A stretch of DNA of 64,000 nucleotides from Phycisphaerales bacterium (GTDB taxonomy: Bacteria; Planctomycetota; Phycisphaerae; Phycisphaerales; UBA1924): contig JADLCX010000037.1 in the NCBI GenBank assembly GCA_020846975.1, positions 57,288 to 121,287 of the forward strand, read 5' to 3'. The notes beneath the pieces were generated by a model, which saw nothing but the letters and a program-made list of their open reading frames with translations, did not search any database and was not told the origin of the DNA. Below, piece after piece: positions 8,800 through 16,192 of this stretch (position 1 is the stretch's first letter; every line of letters starts with the position of its first letter). The position numbers and the translations under genes were made by a program.

Positions 8800-10941
8800 T
8801 CAGCCGTTGGCTTCGGTGGCGCGGATGACCTCTTCGACGCTGGTCAGGCCCTGGGCGACCTTGTGCATGCCGTCGGCTCGGAGCGTGACCATGCCCCGCT
8901 CGATGCAGATGCGGCGGAACTCGGCGACGTTGGGGTTGCGGGCGATCATGTCGCGGAGCTGGTCATCGACGGTCAGCAACTCGTAGATGCCGACTCTGCC
9001 GGTGTAGCCCCGGTTGCGGCACTTATTGCAGCCCTTGCCCGCCCACACGGTGTCGGCGCTGAGGCCGACCATGGTGAGGTACTCGGCGAACTCCTCGCTG
9101 GGCTTCTCCTGGACCTTGCAGTTCGCGCACAGGCGGCGCACGAGCCGCTGGGCAAGCACGGCGCGCACGGCCGCGCCGACCAGGAAGGGCTCCAGGCCGA
9201 TATTGACCAGGCGCGTGATCGAGCTGGGGGCGTCGTTGGTGTGCAGGGTGCTGAGCACCAGGTGGCCTGTGAGCGCGGCCTGAACGGCGGTCTCGGCGGT
9301 CTCCTTGTCGCGGATCTCGCCCAGCATGATCACGTCGGGGTCCTGGCGCAAGAGCGCCTTGAGGGCCTTGGCGAAGGTCATGCCGATCTTGTCGTGCATC
9401 TGCGTCTGCGTGACGCCGTCGAGGTGGTACTCGACCGGGTCCTCGACGGTCGAGATGTTCATGCTGTTCTTGTCGAGCTGGCGGAGCGACGCGTAGAGCG
9501 TGGTCGTCTTACCCGATCCGGTCGGACCTGTGACAAGCACGATGCCGTGCGGCTCGTCGATCGCCTTCTGCCACACCGAGAGCGTGTCGGGGTCGAAGCC
9601 GAGGTTCTCGAGTTCGACGTTGATCGACTTGGTGTCGAGGATACGCATGACCGTCTTCTCGCCGTAGGTGTTCGGCAGGGTGGACATGCGCAGGTCGAGT
9701 TTGCGCCCGCCGACAACGCAGCGGATGCGGCCGTCCTGGGGGAGGCGACGCTCGGAGATGTCGAGGTTGCCCATGATCTTGAGCCGGCTGGTGATCGCAG
9801 CGGACATTCCCGCGGGCGGGTGCATCATCTCGAAGAGCACGCCGTCGATGCGGAAGCGGACCTTGAGCTTCTTCTCCGCGGGCTCGATGTGGATGTCGGA
9901 GGCGCCCTCCTTGACCGCGGTCTGAATGATGTAGTTCACGTAGCGGATGACCGGCGATTCGGCGGCCTGGGCCTCAAGATCGACCTCCTGGCTCTCGCGG
10001 ATCTTCTCGACCTGGACATCGGCCTCGTCCACGTCCGAGAGGATCTCGGAAAGGTTCTCCTGCTGCTGCTGCTCGGCGACGGCCTGCTGGCCAACGAGCT
10101 CGATCGCCATCTTGACATCCGACGGCGGCACGACCACGAGCTTGACGCTCGCCGTGCCGAGCCGGCGGCGGACCTCGTCGAGCAGGAAGACATCGTCGGG
10201 GCGGGTGGCGCCGACGACGACGCGACCGGGAACGCCCGGCGCGCTCTTGACCACGCGCAGGGGGAGGATCAGGTGGTTCCTGCAGAAGTCCGACGTCAGT
10301 CGCTGGAGCATCGTTCCGTCGAAGCCCCCATCGAGACCGCGGTCGATATCGACACGCTCGAACGGGACATCGGCGAGTTCGGCGACACCCTGGTAGACCT
10401 TGATCTCGTCGGCTCCCTGCTCGACGAGCAGGTCGGCGATGTTCTGACCCGACGATGTGGCGACAACCTGCTGCGCGGCGGTCGCCTGCGCGGGGGTGAT
10501 GCTGCCCTGGTTGACGAGGAACGCCGCAAGCTCGGCGGGCGCGTGGGCGAGTTCGCCGTGGCCTTCCGAGGCAGGATCGTAGATGTTCGAGAGAGCTTCA
10601 CCGACCGTGGCGCGCGGCGCCTCGGGGGGCTTGATCGGCACGGCCGGATCGTCAGCGGAGGTCGGTGCGTCGTCGCGGAGGCCGAAGCCGCGCTGGCCCG
10701 ACGGCATGGCCGGGAGCGGGCTGAAGGCCTGCTCGGCCTTGTCGATGGTGTGGCGGTTCACCGGGCCGCGGGGCGAGCCGGGCGGCGCGAACGGGTCGAG
10801 CTTGCGGGCGGGGCCGCCCTCGTCGATGGGGCCGGGCTGGTCGGGGCGCGGCAACTGCTTGCGGTTGCGCTTACCGTTGCCGTCGCCCTCGCCGCTTACG
10901 CCGAGGTCGTTCAGGATGTCGTCGATATCGAACTTACCCAC
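8800..10941 (-). CDS. GspE/PilB-family type II secretion / type IV pilus assembly ATPase
   Basis: A 713-residue cytoplasmic ATPase of the GspE/PilB family, which powers pseudopilus or pilus assembly. The first 150 residues are a linker-like region rich in Pro, Gly and Asp. A GspE N-terminal domain follows (ITPAQATAAQQVV; RLTSDFCRNHLILPLRVV). The motor core has ASDIHIEPAEKKLKVRFRID, the Walker A GPTGSGKTTTLYASL near 470, the Asp box and Walker B DPDVIMLGEIRDKETA, and the His box TGHLVLSTLHTNDAPSS. A tetracysteine zinc site (CANC near 604, CNKC near 636) is typical of GspE and PilB. It is the last gene of the minus-strand pil block. GspE and PilB cannot be separated here because no secretin or major pilin gene is adjacent. 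Confidence 0.92.
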   Translation of the reverse strand: MGKFDIDDILNDLGVSGEGDGNGKRNRKQLPRPDQPGPIDEGGPARKLDPFAPPGSPRGPVNRHTIDKAEQAFSPLPAMPSGQRGFGLRDDAPTSADDPAVPIKPPEAPRATVGEALSNIYDPASEGHGELAHAPAELAAFLVNQGSITPAQATAAQQVVATSSGQNIADLLVEQGADEIKVYQGVAELADVPFERVDIDRGLDGGFDGTMLQRLTSDFCRNHLILPLRVVKSAPGVPGRVVVGATRPDDVFLLDEVRRRLGTASVKLVVVPPSDVKMAIELVGQQAVAEQQQQENLSEILSDVDEADVQVEKIRESQEVDLEAQAAESPVIRYVNYIIQTAVKEGASDIHIEPAEKKLKVRFRIDGVLFEMMHPPAGMSAAITSRLKIMGNLDISERRLPQDGRIRCVVGGRKLDLRMSTLPNTYGEKTVMRILDTKSINVELENLGFDPDTLSVWQKAIDEPHGIVLVTGPTGSGKTTTLYASLRQLDKNSMNISTVEDPVEYHLDGVTQTQMHDKIGMTFAKALKALLRQDPDVIMLGEIRDKETAETAVQAALTGHLVLSTLHTNDAPSSITRLVNIGLEPFLVGAAVRAVLAQRLVRRLCANCKVQEKPSEEFAEYLTMVGLSADTVWAGKGCNKCRNRGYTGRVGIYELLTVDDQLRDMIARNPNVAEFRRICIERGMVTLRADGMHKVAQGLTSVEEVIRATEANG

Positions 10942-10989
10942 GTCGCCTCCGACCGTTCACGGACGCGCCGGGAGCGCGCCCGCGGGTGC

Positions 10990-11778
10990 TTACTTGCGCC
11001 TGGGCGCGGACTTGCTCTTGCCGGCGTTGGAACCGTCGTCGAGCGAGATGGTGTAGACCTGGCCGTCCTCGGTCTCGAGATCGATCTCCCGATCACGCAT
11101 GGCCTTGACGGTGAAGAGTTCCTGGATCGAATCGCCGATGCGGACGGCGTCGTCGTTGATCTGGGCGACGCTGTTGGGGCCGCTGCCCAGGATGGCGCGG
11201 ACCTTGAGCGTGCCGAGCACCGAGTCGACCTGGCGTCGGCGGGCTTCCTGGTCGCGACGCGCCCGCTCTGCGGCGGCGCGGGCGGCCTTCTCGCCGTCCT
11301 CGTTGGGATCGGGCGGGGTGTTGACCATCTCGGCGAGCTTGAAGGGGTTCTTCTGCACCTGGTCGATCGGGACCTGGGTCTTCACCGAACTCTCGGAGAG
11401 GTCCTTGAGCACGCGCTTGTGGTCGCCGGTCTTGCCCTTGAGGTCCTTGGTGACGTCGTAGTCGGGGGCCTTGATCTTCGCGAACGAGGCCATCGGGCCG
11501 ATGCCGATCTGGCGCATGAAAAAGAGGATACCGCCGCCGATCACCATCAGCACGAGGAAGAACAGCGCGCTCTGGGAGACCCGGGACTTGGGCGCGGCGA
11601 AGGCGTCCTTGCCCGCTTCGGCCGCGCCGGGCGCGAGGGCGTCGAGGCGGAATACCCCGCCTCCGCCGCCGGGCGCGTCGGACTTGGGGTCGGTTCGCAG
11701 GGCCTTGCCGTTCGAGTCCTTGCCGGGCTCGATCGAGGCGAGCGAGTTGTCGGGCTGGGGGTTGGTCGTCTTGCTCAT
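10990..11778 (-). CDS. PilP/GspB-like inner-membrane protein of the pilus assembly platform
   Basis: 262 residues. The ATG at 11778 overlaps the stop of the upstream pilO-like gene (ATGA); an open frame reaching further upstream is antisense noise. A disordered Gly/Pro/Asp N-terminus is followed by one membrane segment (SQSALFFLVLMVIGGGILFF, about 62-82), then a periplasmic region. The C-terminal part, LKVRAILGSGPNSVAQINDD then AVRIGDSIQELFTVK, resembles the small beta domain of PilP/GspC-type proteins (a G-I-L...I-N...G-D pattern). Sequence alone would not name it securely, but its place after pilM, pilN and pilO supports a PilP role linking the alignment complex to the secretin. Confidence 0.6.
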   Translation of the reverse strand: MSKTTNPQPDNSLASIEPGKDSNGKALRTDPKSDAPGGGGGVFRLDALAPGAAEAGKDAFAAPKSRVSQSALFFLVLMVIGGGILFFMRQIGIGPMASFAKIKAPDYDVTKDLKGKTGDHKRVLKDLSESSVKTQVPIDQVQKNPFKLAEMVNTPPDPNEDGEKAARAAAERARRDQEARRRQVDSVLGTLKVRAILGSGPNSVAQINDDAVRIGDSIQELFTVKAMRDREIDLETEDGQVYTISLDDGSNAGKSKSAPRRK

Positions 11779-12335
11779 TTGGCGGCGCCTCCTGCGTCGG
11801 TCTGCTCGCCCTCGTAGTACACGCTGAGCACGAGCTTGGTCTTCATCTCGCCGTCGATCTTGTCGGAGCGGACGATCGAGAGATCGGGGATTCGGGTGAT
11901 GCGGGGCAACTGCTCGAGATCGAGCAGGAACTTGTAGAAGCCGTCGAAATCGCCGGTGATCTCGATGTCGGTGGGCTGCTCGAACGCGAGCCCGGCGGGT
12001 CCGGTCTTGTCGGACTTCTTGAACTGCGGAACCTTCAGGCCGGCCTTGCCGGCGAGGTTGGAGACCTGGCGCAGGACGTTGTCCATCTCCTTGTTGGAGG
12101 GGAGGCGCGCCTGGATGGCGTCGATCGCGTCCTTGATCTGGTCGTTGGCGCGCTGGAGGTCCTCGGTCTGGGCCGTGGCCTCCTTGAGCTTGGTCAGGAG
12201 CGACTCCTTGAGCTCGATCTCCTTTCGGGCCTTCTCGATCTCGCGGTTCTGCGGCTTGAAGACCAGGAAGTAGCTGGCGACCGGGAGGGCCAGCAGCACC
12301 AGGAAGAACAGGAACTGTCGGAAGAACGGCGTCAT
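11775..12335 (-). CDS. pilO: PilO-like type IV pilus alignment protein
   Basis: 186 residues. A short cytoplasmic end and one membrane segment (FLFFLVLLALPVASYFLVFK, about 8-27) are followed by a coiled-coil region rich in E, K, L and Q (about 30-85) and an alpha/beta domain (VPQFKKSD...DIEITGDFDGFYKFLLDLEQ). This is the PilO layout, whose ferredoxin-like domain pairs with PilN in the periplasm. The spacing is tight: six bases after the pilN stop, with its own stop overlapping the next start. Assigned by architecture and gene order. Confidence 0.8.
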   Translation of the reverse strand: MTPFFRQFLFFLVLLALPVASYFLVFKPQNREIEKARKEIELKESLLTKLKEATAQTEDLQRANDQIKDAIDAIQARLPSNKEMDNVLRQVSNLAGKAGLKVPQFKKSDKTGPAGLAFEQPTDIEITGDFDGFYKFLLDLEQLPRITRIPDLSIVRSDKIDGEMKTKLVLSVYYEGEQTDAGGAAK

Positions 12336-12341
12336 GTCTGG

Positions 12342-13208
12342 TTACTCCTTGTCCGCCGAGGTGCTGGTGGAGGAAGGCTGCGGCTTGGTGGGGTCCATGT
12401 CGTTGGGGTCGTAGGGCTTGCTGGGCGAGGTGAGGCCCGGGATGCTGGGAAGACGCGGGATCTGGAGCGGTTCGATCTGGCGCGCATCGGCGGTCGGGCG
12501 GATCATCGCCTCGACGCGGAACTTGCGCATCTCGACCTCGTCGACAACGACCATGCCGGAGTAGATCATCTCGACCTTCATCAGCAGCGGGCACTGGACC
12601 AGGGCGGAGACGTAGTCGGCGATGTCCTCGTCGGAGGCGCCCAGGCCGATGAGTTCGAGTCGGAACTCGTACTTGGGCGCGGTGGGCTTGGGCTTGACCT
12701 GGGCTTCCTTGTCCTTCTCCTTGGCCGCGATGGAGGCCTTGGTCTGCGGCCCCGCCAGGGAGCGAGGCTTGGCCTTGGCGGCGTTGCTGGGCTTTGGCGC
12801 GTCGTTGATCCGCTTGCTCTTGAGGGCGAACTCGGTGAGCGTGAGCTGCTTGGGCATGCGGTTGATCAGTTCGGCCATGAGGATGGAGCGGGGGACACGC
12901 TCGATGAGCGCGGTCGTGACCTCGGCCTTCTCGAGCATCTCGGCCTTCTGGGCCTCGAGCTTCTTGAGCTGCTCGATCTTCTGGGTCTCGAGCGCGTACT
13001 CGGAGTTGATCTCCTGCTGACGTTGCCGGACGGTGTTCCATTGGCGGTGCGTGACGAAGAACGCACCGACGATTCCCATCACGACGATGGCGAACAGCGA
13101 GAGCGAGATGACGATGGACCGCCGCTCGGACTTGCGCCGCAGGTAGTCCTCGGGCAGGAAGGAACTCCCGCCCATCGTCGCGCCGGACCTCTTGTTCATG
13201 AAGCTCAT
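12342..13208 (-). CDS. pilN: PilN-like type IV pilus assembly protein
   Basis: 288 residues from the ATG at 13208, which has GGGAG upstream. The cytoplasmic N-terminus (FLPEDYLRRKSERR) resembles the short PilN tail that binds PilM. One membrane segment (SIVISLSLFAIVVMGIVGAF) follows, then a coiled coil and the periplasmic RVPRSILMAELINRMPKQLT segment usual in PilN (LD.L....P.g..L). A Lys/Ala-rich insert lies around residues 125-165, before the last domain (YEFRLELIGLGASDEDIADY). The C-terminus is a Pro/Ser/Thr-rich tail. Second gene of the pilMNOP-like operon. Confidence 0.8.
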   Translation of the reverse strand: MSFMNKRSGATMGGSSFLPEDYLRRKSERRSIVISLSLFAIVVMGIVGAFFVTHRQWNTVRQRQQEINSEYALETQKIEQLKKLEAQKAEMLEKAEVTTALIERVPRSILMAELINRMPKQLTLTEFALKSKRINDAPKPSNAAKAKPRSLAGPQTKASIAAKEKDKEAQVKPKPTAPKYEFRLELIGLGASDEDIADYVSALVQCPLLMKVEMIYSGMVVVDEVEMRKFRVEAMIRPTADARQIEPLQIPRLPSIPGLTSPSKPYDPNDMDPTKPQPSSTSTSADKE

Positions 13209-13269
13209 CGGTTGCTCCCTTGCTCGTTCGATGCCTCGCGGCGGGTCGCGCCCTCGGCGGTGCTGGTCT

Positions 13270-14616
13270 CTAGAAATCCGTCGGGCAGAGCCCGAGCCCG
13301 AAGACGGTGGTCCATCCGGGCTGCATGGCGCCGAAATCGACGCCGTGACAGGGCTCCTTCCCGGTGCGGGCCATTCGGGCAAGCGGATCGGCGACGTGGG
13401 CCGGTGACTTGACGCGGCGGGCGATGTGCTGGCACAGGCCGCGGTGGCGGGCCTCGCCGCCCATGAAGATCACGCGGTCGATCCGGCGGCCGCCGAACAG
13501 GCTCTGGTGGTAGCGAAGACAACCCGCGATCTCATCGGTGAGCATCTCCAGCGGTTCGCGCACATCGAACTCTGGCGGTGCGACGGGCGCGGCGTTCTGG
13601 CCGGCGAGATCCATCGTGAGCCCGGGCGCGGTGAGACCGCCGCGCGGGGCGCGGCGATCCTCGGCCAGAGCGGCCGCGTCCGCCGGCGCATCGGGCTTCG
13701 GCGCGGCGTCGGTCGCGTCCTTGGCCAGGGCCGCGGCGAGCATCGCCATCCCACACCCGGCGGCGGGCGGGATCGGCGCGGCACCGGCACGCGCGCCCGG
13801 GACTCCCTGGGCACGCACGGCCTCGGCGACGAGCACGGCGGCGTTGAGCCGCCGGGAACGGGCGGTGGTCAGATCGCATTCGAGCGATCGGGCGACGGCG
13901 AGGTCGAGATCGCGGCCGCCGACACCGATGGTCTTGGCGAAGACCAGGTTGTGGCCGTGCGCGACCCAGGCCTTGGTCGTGCCTGCGGCGATATCGAGAT
14001 AGAGCGTGGCCACGCTCGCGTCGTTCTCGCGGCGGTGGATCTGCTCGAACGCGCGGACGGCGGTGAGGCACTCGGGGTGCATGCCGACGGGCTCGAGGCG
14101 GGCATCGCGGATCGAGTCCATCATCTGGCCGATGAACTGCCGCGACGCGGCCATGCAGATGACTTCCTGCTTGCCGGCCGCGGGGCCGGCCGCGCCGTTC
14201 GGGTTCTCAACGACGACGTGACGGTAGATCAGCGCCTCGGCGGCGCAGCCCAGGGCCTCGGGCACGGCCTGGCGAACAAGCTCGGCGACGCCGACTCCGC
14301 CCCGCGGGAACTGCATGTGTTTGCAGAACATCTGGGCCGCGGGGATGGCGCACATGGCGCGCTTGCCCTTGAACCCGACGGAACGCACGAGCTTGGGCAG
14401 GGCCTTGAACTGGAACTCGAAGCGCTTGGCGGGGTCGCCGAGGAAGTCTTCGGGCGTCGGCAGACAGGCCGCGGCGACCAGCGAGGGCGGATCACCCGCG
14501 GTCAACTGCAGGATCTTGAGGGATGAGACCCCGAAGTCAATGGCGATCGGCAACGTGTTCCCGTTGAGGGTGTTCATGGCGGCTGAACGCACTTTTCCGA
14601 AGGAGACCAGGGACAT
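13270..14616 (-). CDS. pilM: PilM-like actin-fold pilus assembly protein
   Basis: 448 residues. The ATG at 14616 has GGAGG seven bases upstream and is preferred over the ATGs at 14577 and 14667. PilM is a cytoplasmic FtsA/actin-like ATPase that recruits PilN. The first phosphate motif reads IAIDFGVSSLKILQL. The middle has FPRGGVGVAELVRQAVPEAL, then ATLYLDIAAGTTKAWVAHGH as the second phosphate motif, and the C-terminal adenosine motif is VIFMGGEARHRGLCQHIARR. An Ala/Pro-rich insert of about 60 residues sits before the last subdomain. First gene of the operon. Confidence 0.83.
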   Translation of the reverse strand: MSLVSFGKVRSAAMNTLNGNTLPIAIDFGVSSLKILQLTAGDPPSLVAAACLPTPEDFLGDPAKRFEFQFKALPKLVRSVGFKGKRAMCAIPAAQMFCKHMQFPRGGVGVAELVRQAVPEALGCAAEALIYRHVVVENPNGAAGPAAGKQEVICMAASRQFIGQMMDSIRDARLEPVGMHPECLTAVRAFEQIHRRENDASVATLYLDIAAGTTKAWVAHGHNLVFAKTIGVGGRDLDLAVARSLECDLTTARSRRLNAAVLVAEAVRAQGVPGARAGAAPIPPAAGCGMAMLAAALAKDATDAAPKPDAPADAAALAEDRRAPRGGLTAPGLTMDLAGQNAAPVAPPEFDVREPLEMLTDEIAGCLRYHQSLFGGRRIDRVIFMGGEARHRGLCQHIARRVKSPAHVADPLARMARTGKEPCHGVDFGAMQPGWTTVFGLGLCPTDF

Positions 14617-14933
14617 CCGCACGCCTCCGCAGAACGACCGGGAACCATGCACGCGTGCCGGCGGCACGCGCGAGCGCGGGACGGACCATCCCGACGCGCG
14701 TCATGGATCGGCGGTGCGTGGGTCCGTGTTGACCGGCGGCGCCGCCGTCACGGACCCCTTGCCTTCGCTTGCCCGCGCAGACCGACCAGCCCACACGACG
14801 AACGCGGGAGAGTCCGAAAACCACTGATCTGACGACCGACTCCCGGTCACGACCCGTCCGCGAGGGCCGAGTTCCCGGCGCCGACCCGAGGCAACTCAAG
14901 AGGCCGGAAACCCGATACAAGCGGCAGCACGCC
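14617..14933. other. Divergent intergenic region with a strong hairpin
   Basis: No gene seen between pilM and the HD-domain gene. It holds GCGTGCC-GGC-GGCACGC, and a long stem: GGGTCCGTG (14720-14728) pairs with CACGGACCC (14749-14757) and encloses the palindrome GGCGGCGCCGCC (14735-14746). As the genes diverge, a terminator is unlikely; a leader-RNA structure of the plus-strand gene or a protein-binding site is possible. Confidence 0.4.
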
Positions 14934-16172
14934 ATGCTGCGAGTGAGCCCGAAAAACGCCGCGCCGGGAATGGTGATCGCACTCCCGGTGTTTCACCCGC
15001 AGAAGCCCGGGCACGTGCTGCTCAAGCCCGGCGGCGTGCTGGATGCCGACATCATCACGGCCCTGCTGGAACTGCACGTCCACACGCTGTGGATCGAGTA
15101 CCCACCCACCTCGTTCATGCTGAGGCACATCAGCCCGGCGGTGCTGGCCGAGCATGGCCGGCTCGCCATCGCGCTGGGCGACGAGTTCGACAGGGTCCGG
15201 CGCGATGTGCACGCGGACCTCGACTTCGGCGTGTTCTGCCCGGCGGTTCGTTCCCTGGTGCACAGGCTCGTGGATGACGACGGCGCATCGGTGTTCATCG
15301 ACGCGATCGTCGCCGCGGGAGATCCGCTCCTGACGCACGGCGCAAACGTGGGCATGCTGAGCCTTCTGATGGGCCTCAAGCTCGACGGCTACCTCGTCGA
15401 GCAGCGGGCGCGGGTTTCGCCGCGTCGGGCGCAGAACGTGGAGAACCTCGGCATCGGCGCGGTCCTGAGCGATGTGGGGATGCTGCACATCGACACCGCG
15501 GCGGCGTCCAGGTGGTGGTCGAGTTACAACGAGGCGGACCCGGCGTGGCGCCGCCACGTGCTGCTCGGCTTTGAGCGCGTGCGGGGCCACATCCCCGCAA
15601 CCGCGGCGGGCGTTGTGCTGCACCATCACCAGCGGATGGATGGTTCGGGGTTCCCGCGAAAATCGATAGTCCAGGGCTCGCCGCGAGCGCCGCGAGGCCA
15701 GGACATCCACATCTTCTCGCGGATCGTGGCGGTGGCAGACGAGTTCTGTCGCGCGCGGGCCCGGGCCGGAGTGGATCAACCCATCGCACCCTCGGTCGTC
15801 GGACTGCGTCGGGTGGTCGATCTGACCCGGGCCGGCAAGCTGGATGCCAACGTGCTGCGAGCCCTCGCCGCGGTGGTGCCGGCGTACATGCCGGGATCGA
15901 CGGTCGAACTGAACAACGGCCGGGTGTGCGTGGTCACAGGCTGGGACCCCACGCGACCGTGCTCGCCCGAGGTTCGACCGCTGATCGGGCACGACCCCGG
16001 CACACGCGAGCATGTGCTGGGCGCGCCGATCAACCTGGCGCAGCAGCCCGCGCTCTCGATCGTGCGGAGCGACGGCGAGCCGGTGGCGAACACGAACTTT
16101 CATCCCGAGCGGTTCGGCGAGTTCGACCTGCGCGCAGCGCAGAGCGCCTCGCTCGAGCTCGACGCGGCATGA
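14934..16172 (+). CDS. Degenerate HD-GYP-type protein
   Basis: 412 residues from the ATG at 14934; the earlier ATG at 14769 would add an unconserved basic leader. The first half (MLRVSPKNAAPGMVIALPVF; KPGHVLLKPGGVLD) matches the N-terminal region common before HD-GYP domains. The HD-GYP core is recognisable: HGANVGMLSLLMGLKL near 136, LGIGAVLSDVGMLHID near 173-188, and HHHQRMDGSGFP at 230-241. HD-GYP enzymes hydrolyse cyclic di-GMP. Here the metal-binding HD pair is S179-D180, the usual DIGK lysine is Met, and GYP reads GFP. Catalysis is therefore doubtful and a binding or regulatory role is an inference. It is divergent from pilM, so a link to pilus control is possible but unproven. Confidence 0.72.
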   Translation: MLRVSPKNAAPGMVIALPVFHPQKPGHVLLKPGGVLDADIITALLELHVHTLWIEYPPTSFMLRHISPAVLAEHGRLAIALGDEFDRVRRDVHADLDFGVFCPAVRSLVHRLVDDDGASVFIDAIVAAGDPLLTHGANVGMLSLLMGLKLDGYLVEQRARVSPRRAQNVENLGIGAVLSDVGMLHIDTAAASRWWSSYNEADPAWRRHVLLGFERVRGHIPATAAGVVLHHHQRMDGSGFPRKSIVQGSPRAPRGQDIHIFSRIVAVADEFCRARARAGVDQPIAPSVVGLRRVVDLTRAGKLDANVLRALAAVVPAYMPGSTVELNNGRVCVVTGWDPTRPCSPEVRPLIGHDPGTREHVLGAPINLAQQPALSIVRSDGEPVANTNFHPERFGEFDLRAAQSASLELDAA

Positions 16173-16192
16173 CCATCCACACCGGATGCGGC

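Noticed and set aside
8863..11817. 984-codon plus-strand open frame
   Set aside because: Antisense to the secretion ATPase and PilP-like genes.
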